Source: Sepiola atlantica
Taxonomy: Eukaryota; Mollusca; Cephalopoda; Sepiida; Sepiolidae
Reading direction: 5' to 3'
Assembly: GCA_963556195.1 (NCBI GenBank)
Contig: OY744533.1
Location: 43,414,166 to 43,478,165 of the forward strand
Length of the DNA stretch: 64,000 bases
Below are positions 10,851 through 24,480 of the stretch, piece after piece (position 1 is the first letter of the stretch; each line of letters starts with the position of its first letter). A model generated the notes under the pieces. That model worked only from the letters and a program-made list of their open reading frames with translations, ran no database searches and had not been told where the DNA came from. The translations under genes were made by a program, and so were the position numbers.

Positions 10851-13800
10851 GCTAGAGTGTGGTGCTATCAAACATGTTGCAACAACATTCAGTATTGTAA
10901 AAACATTGTAGGTAAAATATTGTCAGCTAGAGTGTGATGCTATCAAACATGTTGCAACAACATTCAGTATTGTAAAAACATTGTAGGTAAAATATTGTCA
11001 GCTAGAGTGTGGTGCTATCAAACATGTTGCAACAACATTCAGTATTGTAAAAACATTGTAGGTAAAATATTGTCAGCTAGAGTGTGGTGCTATCAAACAT
11101 GTTGCAACAACATTCAGTATTGTAAAAACATTGTAGGTAAAATATTGTCAGCTAGAGTGTGATGCTATCAAACATGTTGCAACAACATTCAGTATTGTAA
11201 AAACATTGTAGGTAAAATATTGTCAGCTAGAGTGTGGTGCTATCAAACATGTTGCAACAACATTCAGTATTGTAAAAACATTGTAGGTAAAATATTGTCA
11301 GCTAGAGTGTGGTGCTATCAAACATGTTGCAACAACATTCAGTATTGTAAAAACATTGTAGGTAAAATATTGTCAGCTAGAGTGTGATGCTATCAAACAT
11401 GTTGCAACAACATTCAGTATTGTAAAAACATTGTAGGTAAAATATTGTCAGCTAGAGTGTGGTGCTATCAAACATGTTGCAACAACATTCAGTATTGTAA
11501 AAACATTGTAGGTAAAATATTGTCAGCTAGAGTGTGGTGCTATCAAACATGTTGCAACAGCATTCAGTATTGTAAAAACATTGTAGGTAAAATATTGTCA
11601 GCTAGAGTGTGATGCTATCAAACATGTTGCAACAATATTCAGTATTGTAAAAACATTGTAGGTAAAATATTGTCAGCTAGAGTGTGGTGCTATCAAACAT
11701 GTTGCAACAACATTCAGTATTGTAAAAACATTGTAGGTAAAATATTGTCAGCTAGAGTGTGGTGCTATCAAACATGTTGCAACAATATTCAGTATTGTAA
11801 AAACATTGTAGGTAAAATATTGTCAGCTAGAGTGTGGTGCTATCAAACATGTTGCAACAATATTCAGTATTGTAAAAACATTGTAGGTAAAATATTGTCA
11901 GCTAGAGTGTGGTGCTATCAAACATGTTGCAACAACATTCAGTATTGTAAAAACATTGTAGGTAAAATATTGTCAGCTAGAGTGTGATGCTATCAAACAT
12001 GTTGCAACAACATTCAGTATTGTAAAAACATTGTAGGTAAAATATTGTCAGCTAGAGTGTGGTGCTATCAAACATGTTGCAACAACATTCAGTATTGTAA
12101 AAACATTGTAGGTAAAATATTGTCAGCTAGAGTGTGATGCTATCAAACATGTTGCAACAACATTCAGTATTGTAAAAACATTGTAGGTAAAATATTGTCA
12201 GCTAGAGTGTGGTGCTATCAAACATGTTGCAACAACATTCAGTATTGTAAAAACATTGTAGGTAAAATATTGTCAGCTAGAGTGTGATGCTATCAAACAT
12301 GTTGCAACAACATTCAGTATTGTAAAAACATTGTAGGTAAAATATTGTCAGCTAGAGTGTGGTGCTATCAAACATGTTGCAACAACATTCAGTATTGTAA
12401 AAACATTGTAGGTAAAATATTGTCAGCTAGAGTGTGGTGCTATCAAACATGTTGCAACAACATTCAGTATTGTAAAAACATTGTAGGTAAAATATTGTCA
12501 GCTAGAGTGTGATGCTATCAAACATGTTGCAACAACATTCAGTATTGTAAAAACATTGTAGGTAAAATATTGTCAGCTAGAGTGTGGTGCTATCAAACAT
12601 GTTGCAACAACATTCAGTATTGTAAAAACATTGTAGGTAAAATATTGTCAGCTAGAGTGTGGTGCTATCAAACATGTTGCAACAACATTCAGTATTGTAA
12701 AAACATTGTAGGTAAAATATTGTCAGCTAGAGTGTGATGCTATCAAACATGTTGCAACAATATTCAGTATTGTAAAAACATTGTAGGTAAAATATTGTCA
12801 GCTAGAGTGTGATGCTATCAAACATGTTGCAACAATATTCAGTATTGTAAAAACATTGTAGGTAAAATATTGTCAGCTAGAGTGTGATGCTATCAAACAT
12901 GTTGCAACAAAATTCAGTATTGTAAAAACATTGTAGGAAAAATATTGTCAGCTAGAGTGTGGTGCTATCAAACATGTTGCAACAATATTCAGTATTGTAA
13001 AAACATTGTAGGTAAAATATTGTCAGCTAGAGTGTGGTGCTATCAAACATGTTGCAACAATATTCAGTATTGTAAAAACATTGTAGGTAAAATATTGTCA
13101 GCTAGAGTGTGATGCTATCAAACATGTTGCAACAATATTCAGTATTGTAAAAACATTGTAGGTAAAATATTGTCAGCTAGAGTGTGGTGCTATCAAACAT
13201 GTTGCAACAACATTCAGTATTGTAAAAACATTGTAGGTAAAATATTGTCAGCTAGAGTGTGATGCTATCAAACATGTTGCAACAACATTCAGTATTGTAA
13301 AAACATTGTAGGTAAAATATTGTCAGCTAGAGTGTGATGCTATCAAACATGTTGCAACAATATTCAGTATTGTAAAAACATTGTAGGTAAAATATTGTCA
13401 GCTAGAGTGTGGTGCTATCAAACATGTTGCAACAATATTCAGTATTGTAAAAACATTGTAGGTAAAATATTGTCAGCTAGAGTGTGATGCTATCAAACAT
13501 GTTGCAACAATATTCAGTATTGTAAAAACATTGTAGGTAAAATATTGTCAGCTAGAGTGTGGTGCTATCAAACATGTTGCAACAACATTCAGTATTGTAA
13601 AAACATTGTAGGTAAAATATTGTCAGCTAGAGTGTGATGCTATCAAACATGTTGCAACAACATTCAGTATTGTAAAAACATTGTAGGTAAAATATTGTCA
13701 GCTAGAGTGTGATGCTATCAAACATGTTGCAACAACATTCAGTATTGTAAAAACATTGTAGGTAAAATATTGTCAGCTAGAGTGTGATGCTATCAAACAT

Positions 13801-16174
13801 GTTGCAACAATATTCAGTATTGTAAAAACATTGTAGGTAAAATATTGTCAGCTAGAGTGTGGTGCTATCAAACATGTTGCAACAACATTCAGTATTGTAA
13901 AAACATTGTAGGTAAAATATTGTCAGCTAGAGTGTGATGCTATCAAACATGTTGCAACAATATTCAGTATTGTAAAAACATTGTAGGTAAAATATTGTCA
14001 GCTAGAGTGTGATGCTATCAAACATGTTGCAACAACATTCAGTATTGTAAAAACATTGTAGGTAAAATATTGTCAGCTAGAGTGTGGTGCTATCAAACAT
14101 GTTGCAACAAAATTCAGTATTGTAAAAACATTGTAGGCAAAATATTGTCAGCTAAAGTGTGGTGCTATCAAACATGTTGCAACCACATCCAGTATTGTAA
14201 AAACATTGTAGGTAAAATATTGTCAGCTAGAGTGTGATGCTATCAAACATGTTGCAACAACATTCAGTATTGTAAAAACATTGTAGGCAAAATATTGTCA
14301 GCTAGAGTGTGATGCTATCAAACATGTTGCAACAACATTCAGTATTGTAAAACCATTGTAGGTAAAATATTGTCAGCTAGAGTGTGATGCTATCAAACAT
14401 GTTGCAACAACATTCAGTATTGTAAAAACATTGTAGGCAAAATATTGTCAGCTAGAGTGTGATGCTATCAAACATGTTGCAACAACATTCAGTATTGTAA
14501 AACCATTGTAGGTAAAATATTGTCAGCTAGAGTGTGATGCTATCAAACATGTTGCAACAATATTCAGTATTGTAAAACCATTGTAGGTAAAATATTGTCA
14601 GCTAGAGTGTGGTGCTATCAAACATGTTGCAACAAAATTCAGTATTGTAAAAACATTGTAGGTAAAATATTGTCAGCTAGAGTGTGATGCTATCAAACAT
14701 GTTGCAACAAAATTCAGTATTGTAAAAAACATTGTAGGTAAAATATTGTCAGCTAGAGTGTGGTGCAATCAAATATGTCGCAACAAAATTCAGTATTGTA
14801 AAAACATTGTAGGTAAAATATTGTCAGCTAGAGTGTGATGCTATCAAACATGTTGCAACAATATTCAGTATTGTAAAAACATTGTAGGAAAAATATTGTC
14901 AGCTAGAGTGTGATGCTATCAAACATGTTGTAACAATATTCAGTATTGTAAAAACATTGTAGGTAAAATATTGTCAGCTAGAGTGTGGTGCTATCAAACA
15001 TGTTGCAACAATATTCAGTATTGTAAAAACATTGTAGGTAAAATATTGTCAGCTAGAGTGTGGTGCTATCAAACATGTTGCAACAATATTCAGTATTGTA
15101 AAACCATTGTAGGTAAAATATTGTCAGCTAGAGTGTGGTGCTATCAAACATGTTGCAACAAAATTTGTAAAACCATTGTAGGTAAAATATTGTCAGCTAG
15201 AGTGTGATGCTATCAAACATGTTGCAACAAAATTCAGTATTGTAAAAACATTGTAGGTAAAATATTGTCAGCTAGAGTGTGGTGCTATCAAATATGTTGC
15301 AACAAAATTCAGTATTGTAAAAACATTGTTAGTAAAATATTGTCAGCTAGAGTGTGGTGCTATCAAACATGTTGCAACAATATTCAGTATTGTAAAACCA
15401 TTGTAGGTAAAATATTGTCAGCTAGAGTGTGGTGCTATCAAACATGTTGCAACAAAATTCAGTATTGTAAAAACATTGTAGGTAAAATATTGTCAGCTAG
15501 AGTGTGGTGCTATCAAATATGTTGCAACAAAATTCAGTATTGTAAAAACATTGTTAGTAAAATATTGTCAGCTAGAGTGTGGTGCTATCAAACATGTTGC
15601 AACAAAATTCAGTATTGTAAAAACATTGTAGGTAAAATATTGTCAGCTAGAGTGTGGTGCTATCAAATATGTTGCAACAAAATTCAGTATTGTAAAAAAC
15701 ATTGTAGGTAAAATATTGTCAGCTAGAGTGTGGTGCTATCAAACATGTTGCAACAAAATTCAGTATTGTAAAAAACATTGTAGGTAAAATATTGTCAGCT
15801 AGAGTGTGGTGCTATCAAATATGTCGCAACAAAATTCAGTATTGTAAAAACATTGTAGGTAAAATATTGTCAGCTAGAGTGTGGTGCTATCAAACATGTT
15901 GCAACAAAATTCAGTATTGTAAAAAACATTGTAGGTAAAATATTGTCAGCTAGAGTGTGGTGCAATCAAACATGTTGCAACAAAATTCAGTATTGTAAAA
16001 ACATTGTAGGTAAAATATTGTAAGCTAGAGTGTGGTGCTATCAAACATGTTGCAACAAAATTCAGTATTGTAAAAACATTGTAGGTAAAATATTGTAAGC
16101 TAGCGTGTGGTGCTATCAAACATGTTGCAACAACATTCAGTACTGTAAAAAACATTGTACGCAAAATTTTGTCA
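10851..16174 (+). repeat. 75-bp satellite array, about 71 units
   Basis: The unit runs gctagagtgtggtgctatca..gtaaaatattgtca and repeats every 75 bp. Each unit contains the palindrome tgttgcaaca. Left-hand units (to about 14,100) are nearly identical apart from gtgtGgtgc/gtgtAtgc-type changes and aac/aat. Right-hand units diverge (aacaaaattc, an extra A in the A run, tatgtcgc, one unit with a small deletion near 15,165). Because 75 is divisible by 3, a 25-residue repeat frame (SARVWCYQTCCNNIQYCKNI) is open wherever TGG is not TGA. That is a by-product and not a gene. The array is in the intron between exons at 21769 and 10449. Confidence 0.97.
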
Positions 16175-16203
16175 CGAGCTTTCTAAAGTCTGTCAACTAT
16201 ATC

Positions 16204-19200
16204 AATGCTAATGTACATGACGCAATATAATGTACATGACGCAATATATTGTACATGATGCAATATATTGTACATGACGCAATATATTGTACATGATGCA
16301 ATATAATGTACATGATGCAATATAATGTACATGATGCAATATATTGTACATGATGCAATATATTTTACATGATGCAATATAATGTACATGATGCAATATA
16401 TTGTACATGATGCAATATAATGTACAATATGCAATATATTGTACATGATGCAATATATTGTACATGATGCAATATGATGTACATGATGCAATATGTTGTA
16501 CATGATGCAATATAATGTACATGATGCAATGCTATTGTACATGATGCAATATATTGTACATGATGCAATATAATGTACATGATGCAATATAATGTACATG
16601 ACGCAATATAATGTACATGACGCAATATAATGTACATGACGCAATATATTGTACATGATGCAATATTTTTTACATGATGCAATATAATGTACATGATGCA
16701 ATATAATGTACATGATGCAATATATTGTACATGATGCAATATATTGTACATGATGCAATATATTGTACATGATGCAATATATTGTACATGACGCAATATA
16801 TTGTACATGACGCAATATAATGTACATGATGCAATATAATGTACATGATGCAATATAATGTACATGATGCAATATAATGTACATGATGCAATATATTGTA
16901 CATGATGCAATATATTGTACATGATGCAATATAATGTACATGATGCAATATATTGTACATGATGCAATATAATGTAAAATATGCAATATATTGTACATGA
17001 TGCAATATATTGTACATGATGCAATATGATGTACATGATGCAATATGATGTACATGATGCAATATGTTGTACATGATGCAATATAATGTACATGATGCAA
17101 TATAATGTACATAATGCAATGCTATTGTACATGATGCAATATAATGTACATGACGCAATATAATGTACATGACGCAATATAATGTACATGACGCAATATA
17201 TTGTACATGATGCAATATTTTTTACATGATGCAATATTTTTTACATGATGCAATATAATGTACATGATGCAATATAATGTACATGATGCAATATAATGTA
17301 CATGATGCAATATATTGTACATGACGCAATATATTGTACATGACGCAATATATTGTACATGACGCAATATATTGTACATGACGCAATATAATGTACATGA
17401 TGCAATATAATGTACATGATGCAATATAATGTACATGATGCAATATATTGTACATGATGCAATATATTGTACATGATGCAATATATTGTACATGATGCAA
17501 TATAATGTACATGATGCAATATATTGTACATGACGCAATATATTGTACATGACGCAATATATTGTACATGACGCAATATATTGTACATGACGCAATATAT
17601 TGTACATGATGCAATATAATGTACATGATGCAATATAATGTACATGATGCAATATATTGTACATGATGCAATATAATGTACAATATGCAATATATTGTAC
17701 ATGATGCAATATATTGTACAATATGCAATATATTGTACATGATGCAATATATTGTACATGATGCAATATGATGTACATGATGCAATATGTTGTACATGAT
17801 GCAATATATTGTACATGATGCAATATAATGTACATGATGCAATGCTATTGTACATGATGCAATATATTGTACATGATGCAATATAATGTACATGATGCAA
17901 TGCTAATGTACATGATGCAATATATTGTACATGATGCAATATATTGTACATGATGCAATATATTGTACAATATGCAATATATTGTACATGATGCAATATA
18001 TTGTACATGATGCAATATGATGTACATGATGCAATATGATGTACATGATGCAATATGTTGTACATGATGCAATATGTTGTACATAGTGCAATATATTGTA
18101 CAATATGCAATATATTGTACATGATGCAATATATTGTACATGATGCAATATAATGTACATGATGCAATATATTGTACATGATGCAATATATTGTACAATA
18201 TGCAATATATTGTACAATATGCAATATATTGTACATGATGCAATATATTGTACATGATGCAATATGTTGTACATGATGCAATATGTTGTACATGATGCAA
18301 TATAATGTACATGATGCAATTCTATTGTACCTGATGCAATATATTGTACATGACGCAATATAATGTACATGATGCAATATAATGTACATGATGCAATATA
18401 ATGTACATGACGCAATATAATGTACATGACACAATATATTGTACATGACGCAATATATTGTACATGATGCAATATTTTTTACATGATGCAATATAATGTA
18501 CATGATGCAATATATTGTACATGATGCAATATATTGTACAATATGCAATATATTGTACATGATGCAATATAATGTACAATATGCAATATATTGTACATGA
18601 TGCAATATAATGTACATGATGCAATATAATGTACATGATGCAATATGATGTACATGATGCAATATGATGTACATGATGCAATATGTTGTACATGATGCAA
18701 TATAATGTACATGATGCAATGCTATTGTACATGATGCAATATATTGTACATGATGCAATATAATGTACATGATGCAATATAATGTACATGATGCAATATA
18801 ATGTACATGATGCAATATAATGTACATGATGCAATATGATGTACATGATGCAATATGATGTACATGATGCAATATAATGTACATGATGCAATATATTGTA
18901 CATGATGCAATATATTGTACAATATGCAATATATTGTACAATATGCAATATAATGTACATGATGCAATATAATGTACATGATGCAATATAATGTACATGA
19001 TGCAATATGATGTACATGATGCAATATATTGTACATGATGCAATATAATGTACATGATGCAATATAATGTACATGATGCAATATAATGTACATGATGCAA
19101 TATGATGTACATGATGCAATATGATGTACATGATGCATAATGTACATGATGCAATATGTTGTACATGATGCAATATAATGTACATGATGAAATATGTTGT

Positions 19201-20139
19201 ACATGATGCAATATGATGTACATGATGCAATATAATGTACATAATGCAATGCTATTGTACATGATGCAATATGTTGTACATGATGCAATATAATGTACAT
19301 GATGCAATATAATGTACATGATGCAATATGTTGTACATGATGCAATATAATGTACATGATGAAATGCTATTGTACATGATGCAATATATTGTACATGACG
19401 CAATATAATGTACATGATGCAATATAATGTACATGATGCAATATAATGTACATGACGCAATATAATGTACATGACGCAATATATTGTACATGACGCAATA
19501 TATTGTACATGATGCAATATTTTTTACATGATGCAATATAATGTACATGATGCAATATAATGTACATGATGCAATATATTGTACATGATGCAATATAATG
19601 TACATGATGCAATATAATGTACATGATGAAATGCTATTGTACATGATGCAATATATTGTACATGACGCAATATATTGTACATGATGCAATATTTTTTACA
19701 TGATGCAATATAATGTACATGATGCAATATAATGTACATGATGCAATATAATGTACATGATGCAATATGTTGTACATGATGCAATATAATGTACATGATG
19801 AAATGCTATTGTACATGATGCAATATATTGTACATGACGCAATATAATGTACATGATGCAATATAATGTACATGATGCAATATAATGTACATGACGCAAT
19901 ATAATGTACATGACGCAATATATTGTACATGATGCAATATTTTTTACATGATGCAATATAATGTACATGATGCAATATATTGTACATGATGCAATATATT
20001 GTACATGATGCAATATATTGTACATGATGCAATATAATGTACATGATGCAATATATTGTACATGATGCAATATAATGTACATGATGCAATATATTGTACA
20101 TGATGCAATATAATGTACATGATGCAATATATTGTACAT
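16204..20139 (+). repeat. 19-bp satellite array, about 200 units
   Basis: The unit is tgtacatgatgcaatata plus a/t, repeated for about 3.9 kb. It begins about 30 bp after the 75-bp satellite ends. Each unit holds the palindromes tgtaca and tgca. Recurrent variants (gacgcaa, atatgatg, atatgttg, the atattttttacat unit, atgctattg, acaatatgcaa) are clustered in repeated orders, indicating higher-order amplification. Three units equal 57 bp, so long minus-strand frames of 19-residue repeats (MYIILHHVQYIASCT type) appear in all frames. None is a gene. Confidence 0.97.
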
Positions 20140-20175
20140 CAGAGGATTAATTGTGGCCTGATTCAACATAAACCG

Positions 20176-20177
20176 GT

Positions 20178-20248
<71 letters not shown>
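20176..20248 (+). repeat. (GAT)n microsatellite inside the satellite edge
   Basis: About 24 gat triplets follow a unique 37-bp spacer (20140-20175). After them about 2.5 further 19-bp satellite units resume (20249-20299). Confidence 0.95.
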
Positions 20249-20299
20249 CAATGCTAATGTACATGATGCAATATATTGTACATGATGCAATATAATGTA

Positions 20300-21768
20300 T
20301 TCTTATTATGTTAAAAGTTTTAGTTTTCACCTCTACAAGTAATCCACAACAAAGTTGTATTCATCAACTGTTTCTGGCCAGCGGGCGTACAATATTATCT
20401 CATATATAAAATTAAGTCAATTTTTTTCATTTATTTAGCTTTAAGAAAAGGTACATACTTAAAATTGTTCAGTTTTGGCAAATATTAGTCTGTGTTCTTA
20501 AAAACAAATATTTCATTTTCAATCGATTTCATTTCATTTCATATATAATCTGATCAACAGTTTTGATTTCATTACTAATATCATAGAGGAAATGGGAGGA
20601 GCTAACTCTCCTATAGTCTCAAATTCTCTTCCTGTCACCATGAATAAATTTGGAAGAAATCTAACTAGTCAATTTTTCTAATTTCATCACTAACACACTA
20701 ATCTCTCTTTTTTCATAAGTAATTTCCCTAAATTGAATGTAATTTGACCTATTCAATGATTTATTACTTTTTTTTAAAGGGAACGCAAAATCTTTTTTTC
20801 ACCACTCAAATAACGTATTTTTTTTTTGCAGGCGAAGAAATCTTTTTTCAGTTACATAAATTATTAATGAAAATGAAGATTCCTAGGCAATGCTGGGTAG
20901 GGACAGCCGATATATAATAAAAGATGTTTGTTTTATTATATCAAAACCGGCCATTGCTAGGTGTATAATAATCTCAAATTAAAGTAAATGAAATTGAAAT
21001 TCTTGTGATGGCATTAATAATAGCTTTATAGATAATTTAGAGCGAGAGATGTTGTAGATGTGTTAAATTTATGAACATTTATTATACTTAAGCCAAAGTA
21101 ATTTGTTTTTTAATTTAATTATTTTCTACAAAATTTTGGTTTGGAAGCAGTGGATGTAATCAATGATGATTGCAAAAAGGTGGGTAAGAAAACAACAAAG
21201 ATATTGTTGGAGCTCAACGGCCAATCTAGTACAAGACTAATCTTAAAAGAGTTGTTTCCCTTTGTCTGTTAAGCTCAGAATAGGTTCTCTGTCCAGGATG
21301 GGTTCGTGAATTTAATGTGCCACTCAAAGGAAATTCAAAATATTGCAGAGATACTGGAGGGGTGGTCATGAAGGGTCGAAAGGATGGAAGGAGGGCATCA
21401 GCCAGGCCTCCACTGAAAGGGTGCGGAGAGTGGTTGAACCTTGGGGAAGCTTATTGCCACTCAAATTCTAGAGAAGACTAACAAAATCAATGTTAAATGG
21501 CTGTTGTGATAATGCAATGATTTGCAACGGTTATTGAAAGAAATGGGGAATGCTGGAAATCTGGGGAGGCTTGTTGTCACTCAGACCTTAGGGAACACCA
21601 CTTATTATTGTCAGTGAGCAATCATTGATAATGACTTGTGTGAAAACTCTTAGTGAGCAAATAATAATAATAATAATAATAATAATAATTAGAATAACTT
21701 TGTACAATAAATAAATAGTTCAAAATGTCTTTATATTTTTTTAATGTATTGAAATTTTAAAATCTAAC
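20300..21768. other. Intronic sequence without recognised gene
   Basis: A degenerate Helitron-like 3' end (ctaggcaatgctgggtagggacag) may lie at 20883-20907 and an (AAT)n run at 21660-21690. The remainder (for example 21,180-21,650) shows no recognisable domain. No FCS-finger exon was found here. Confidence 0.5.
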
Positions 21769-21928
21769 CTTGATTATCTGGGTTCGTTGTACTAGAATCT
21801 GGTTTGCTGCTTGTATCTGTGTGGACGCTGTCAGCGCTGCCAGGATCACTGCAACCTTCTGTCATCTCCCCAAACTCTATGTCATTGTCTTTAATCATTT
21901 CTACCATACCGAATTCATTCATCTGGAA
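21769..21928 (-). CDS. L3MBTL3-like: L3MBTL-like gene, NEFG-block exon
   Basis: This 160-bp exon has acceptor gttcttgcag and donor CAAG/GTTAGA. It starts in phase 0 and ends in phase 1. The product begins FQMNEFGMVEMIKDNDIEFG and continues through an acidic Ser/Thr/Asp-rich stretch (SADSVHTDTSSKPDSS). Joined to the end of the 30894-32059 exon it gives GTLPGSNLK-FQMNEFG, which matches the conserved block near the N-terminus of vertebrate L3MBTL3 (GTLPGSDLKF..NEFG). This is the best evidence that the large upstream exon belongs to the same gene. The intron that follows (10450-21768) contains both large satellite arrays. Confidence 0.88.
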
Positions 21929-22119
21929 CTGCAAGAACAATAAACAAATTAATAGTGCAATCAAAAAGAAGTTTACTCAATCGTGGGCATGAGTATCTAG
22001 ACAATGGGATTGGAGAAGGCATACAGAGAAAAGTGATGAAATAGAAATAAAAGATCTCAATTATAAAAATAGGTTTTAATCCTTAAGTGTAACTACTTTA
22101 CTAGAGAGAGAAGATATTG

Positions 22120-22680
22120 TTAAGATACGTCCATTCAACCTGAATGTTTAGTGATGAAAATGCTGTTTCAAACTTTAGCACGACAGACTGACAAACCAAA
22201 TGTGGTAAAATAGAAAATATCCATTTGATCAAAGCCGCCATATCTGAAATTGCGAACCAGTGTTAATAAAAAAAAATTTACAATTATTTTAGGCCGCATA
22301 ACTTTTGGCAGAATTTTTATCATTTATAAAAAACGGTTTAAATTTATTATTTGTTAATAATTGTTTGTTACTGTGTAATATAATTATATTTGATTAATAA
22401 TTAAACTATTAAAAAAATATTTTCAAAATAAAAAAATTTCCAATTATAAAAAAGTATGATTTCCTAAAAACAAATTATCTTCAAGATAAAAAAATCTGCC
22501 TTAAATTATTTGGTAAAAAAAAAATCTGCCCTAAAATATTTTGGGATTAACACCGGTTTGCAATTTTCGTTTTCAGATACAGCAACCATGATGAAGTGGA
22601 TACTTTCTATTTTACCCAAAATGCTATTTCGAACTTAAGTGTGACAGTCCGACAGATGGACTGAAAAAATGCTATCTTGA
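22120..22680. mobile_element. Degenerate foldback (MITE-like) element
   Basis: Positions about 22,208-22,268 (aaaatagaaaatatccattt.., attgcgaaccagtgttaat) are an imperfect inverted match to about 22,548-22,615 (attaacaccggtttgcaatt.., ggatactttctattttac). A shared block (aaatgctgtttcaaacttta / aaatgctatttcgaacttaa) also occurs in direct orientation near 22,158 and 22,620. The AT-rich centre has no coding potential. Confidence 0.45.
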
Positions 22681-23309
22681 ATTTAAGCACGAAGAACAAC
22701 AAAAATGCTATTTGGTTGGTCGATTTAAAAAATGAGAACCAAATTTTCCATAAAGTCTATTTTGATAAAATAACATATTCATTAAAAAAAATATTACATA
22801 ATACCAAAAATTTCAATGAACTTGAATAATTCCATGATGTTATGTAATTTTATAATAATCAAGGTCTTTTGGTAAATTTGAAATTACCATATTGTTTCAG
22901 CCATAAGTTGAGGTGGTATTATTTTTATGGTTGGAAGGAAGAATTTTGTATAGGCTTGACCATAAGTCAACCTATATTTTGATATAGCGTTAGATTTGAT
23001 CAAGTCAAGAAAAACTCCCTAAAAAATTCTACACCTTTATTTTCTCAGTGAAAATCTAAGTGACTTGTCTTTCACGTATTGTGCTGTAACATTATTACCA
23101 TTCTCAGTCGATTCTATAACACTAAACTTGAAGACATTGTTGTAAGCTGTACATTTACTTTTCGATATTGTTTGTTATTTTGTTTTTAAAGATAAATAAT
23201 TAGTAATGATATACTAGTAATAAATGTTTTAGTTGTTTTTAAATATTATGATTAACGCTGCCCCTTTTTATTCTGCAAAATTACACTCAACCAATAAGTA
23301 ACAGGATGG

Positions 23310-24480
23310 ATAAATTAAATTTCGATTAGCCTTAAAATGTGTCAACGACATGTGTCAAGTACATTGCATAATGAATGTGTAAGGAAGTGAAGGTGACAAA
23401 AGTGTTACTGATGCTTTTAATGGTGATGTTTTTACATTCTTTCTTGTGTTTTCACACATTTACCGATACAAATAGCATGACAGTTTTGGTAATGCAGTTA
23501 AAGACGGGCAATAGAACAATATATTTGGATTAATCAGAAAGATCGGCGATGATTAGGTAACACTGTGTCATAGTGTACGCTGATAATTGTTTGTGTAGAT
23601 GTAGACTTCACGAATGTGCCAATTCAAAATGGCAGAAGCTTTAAGATGAGTTTTTAGTTGAACATGTCCACAAGTCGAGGCAGGACACATAAAATAAATT
23701 TCTATTGATCAACCTGTTATCTTCCTTTATTAAAATGTGTCAACAACATTTAAATACATTTAATAATGAATGTATTAAGGAAGTGAAGTGAAAGTGTCAG
23801 GAGAAGTATTGCCGGTGACCGAAAAAGTTCTGTTTCATGTTTTCACACATTTACCGATATAAACAGAATGACAGATTGAATAATGCAATTAAAGACTGAA
23901 AATAGAACAAGATATTTGGATTAATCAAAAGGATTTCTGATGATTAGATTACAGTGTGAGATTGTGCATGTTAAAAATGGTTTGTGTGCATGTAGACTTC
24001 ACAATAGTAGTAAATCGAATGTGTCAATCCAAAATGGGAGACAATTTAAGATGTTTCGAAATTCTTGAGATGAGGATTGATAATTTGTATTCAGATTATT
24101 CAGACTACTATTCTCCTCTTGGTTTCACAATGTTTCAGCTGATGTAACCTCTGACCTTCTTCAGGTGCAGCTTTATGTAGAACTCGAGAACCTAATTTCA
24201 AACTGAACCCTTTATTTAATACATAAATAGATTGTTCTTATTCCACCAGTCCGTAGATGAAATAATGGGTTCGGTTGAATTTAAAATTCCGCATAGGTTC
24301 CCGAATTCTACATATATTCCTAAGATGCACCTAAAAAAGGTTGAAGGTTACATCAGTGGAAACATTGTGAAAATAACAACCAAGATGAGAATAGTAGTCC
24401 GAATAATCTAAATAATATAGATTTAAGAAGATTTTTTACGTGAACATGTCCATAAGTCACAAAGCAGGTTTTCAAGCGGA
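23310..24480. repeat. Diverged tandem duplication (about 390-bp unit), second copy interrupted by a MITE
   Basis: Copy 1 (about 23,310-23,695) and copy 2 (about 23,697-24,051 plus 24,421-24,475) share aaaatgtgtcaac, ttttcacacatttaccgata, atttggattaatcag/aa, tgtagacttcac and gaacatgtccacaagtc in the same order. Copy 2 is split by the MITE at 24052-24420. Confidence 0.75.
24052..24420. mobile_element. MITE with 8-bp target-site duplication
   Basis: The 369-bp element is flanked by atttaaga on both sides (24044-24051 and 24421-24428). Its ends form a long imperfect inverted repeat: attattcagactactattct..cttggttt..acaatgtttcagctgatgta at the left, and the complementary tacatcagtggaaacattgt..accaagatgagaatagtagt at the right. 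Related termini occur at 10,467-10,530, 32,470-32,505 and 36,885-37,035. No transposase; the superfamily is undetermined (an 8-bp TSD fits hAT). Confidence 0.75.

Noticed and set aside
11670..15711. Plus-strand frames with a 25-residue Cys-rich repeat
   Set aside because: A 75-bp satellite divisible by three. Frames are ended by frequent TGG-to-TGA variants and have no splice or start support.
10851..16174. CRISPR-like array
   Set aside because: Whole 75-bp units repeat with no unique spacers, and the context is eukaryotic.
16183..20169. Very long minus-strand open frames (up to about 750 codons) with MYIILHHV-type repeats
   Set aside because: They arise from a 19-bp satellite with few stops, appear in all three frames, and their codons follow the repeat and not a protein family.
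20113..20295. Poly-Asp coding frame
   Set aside because: A translated (GAT)n microsatellite with satellite sequence on either side.
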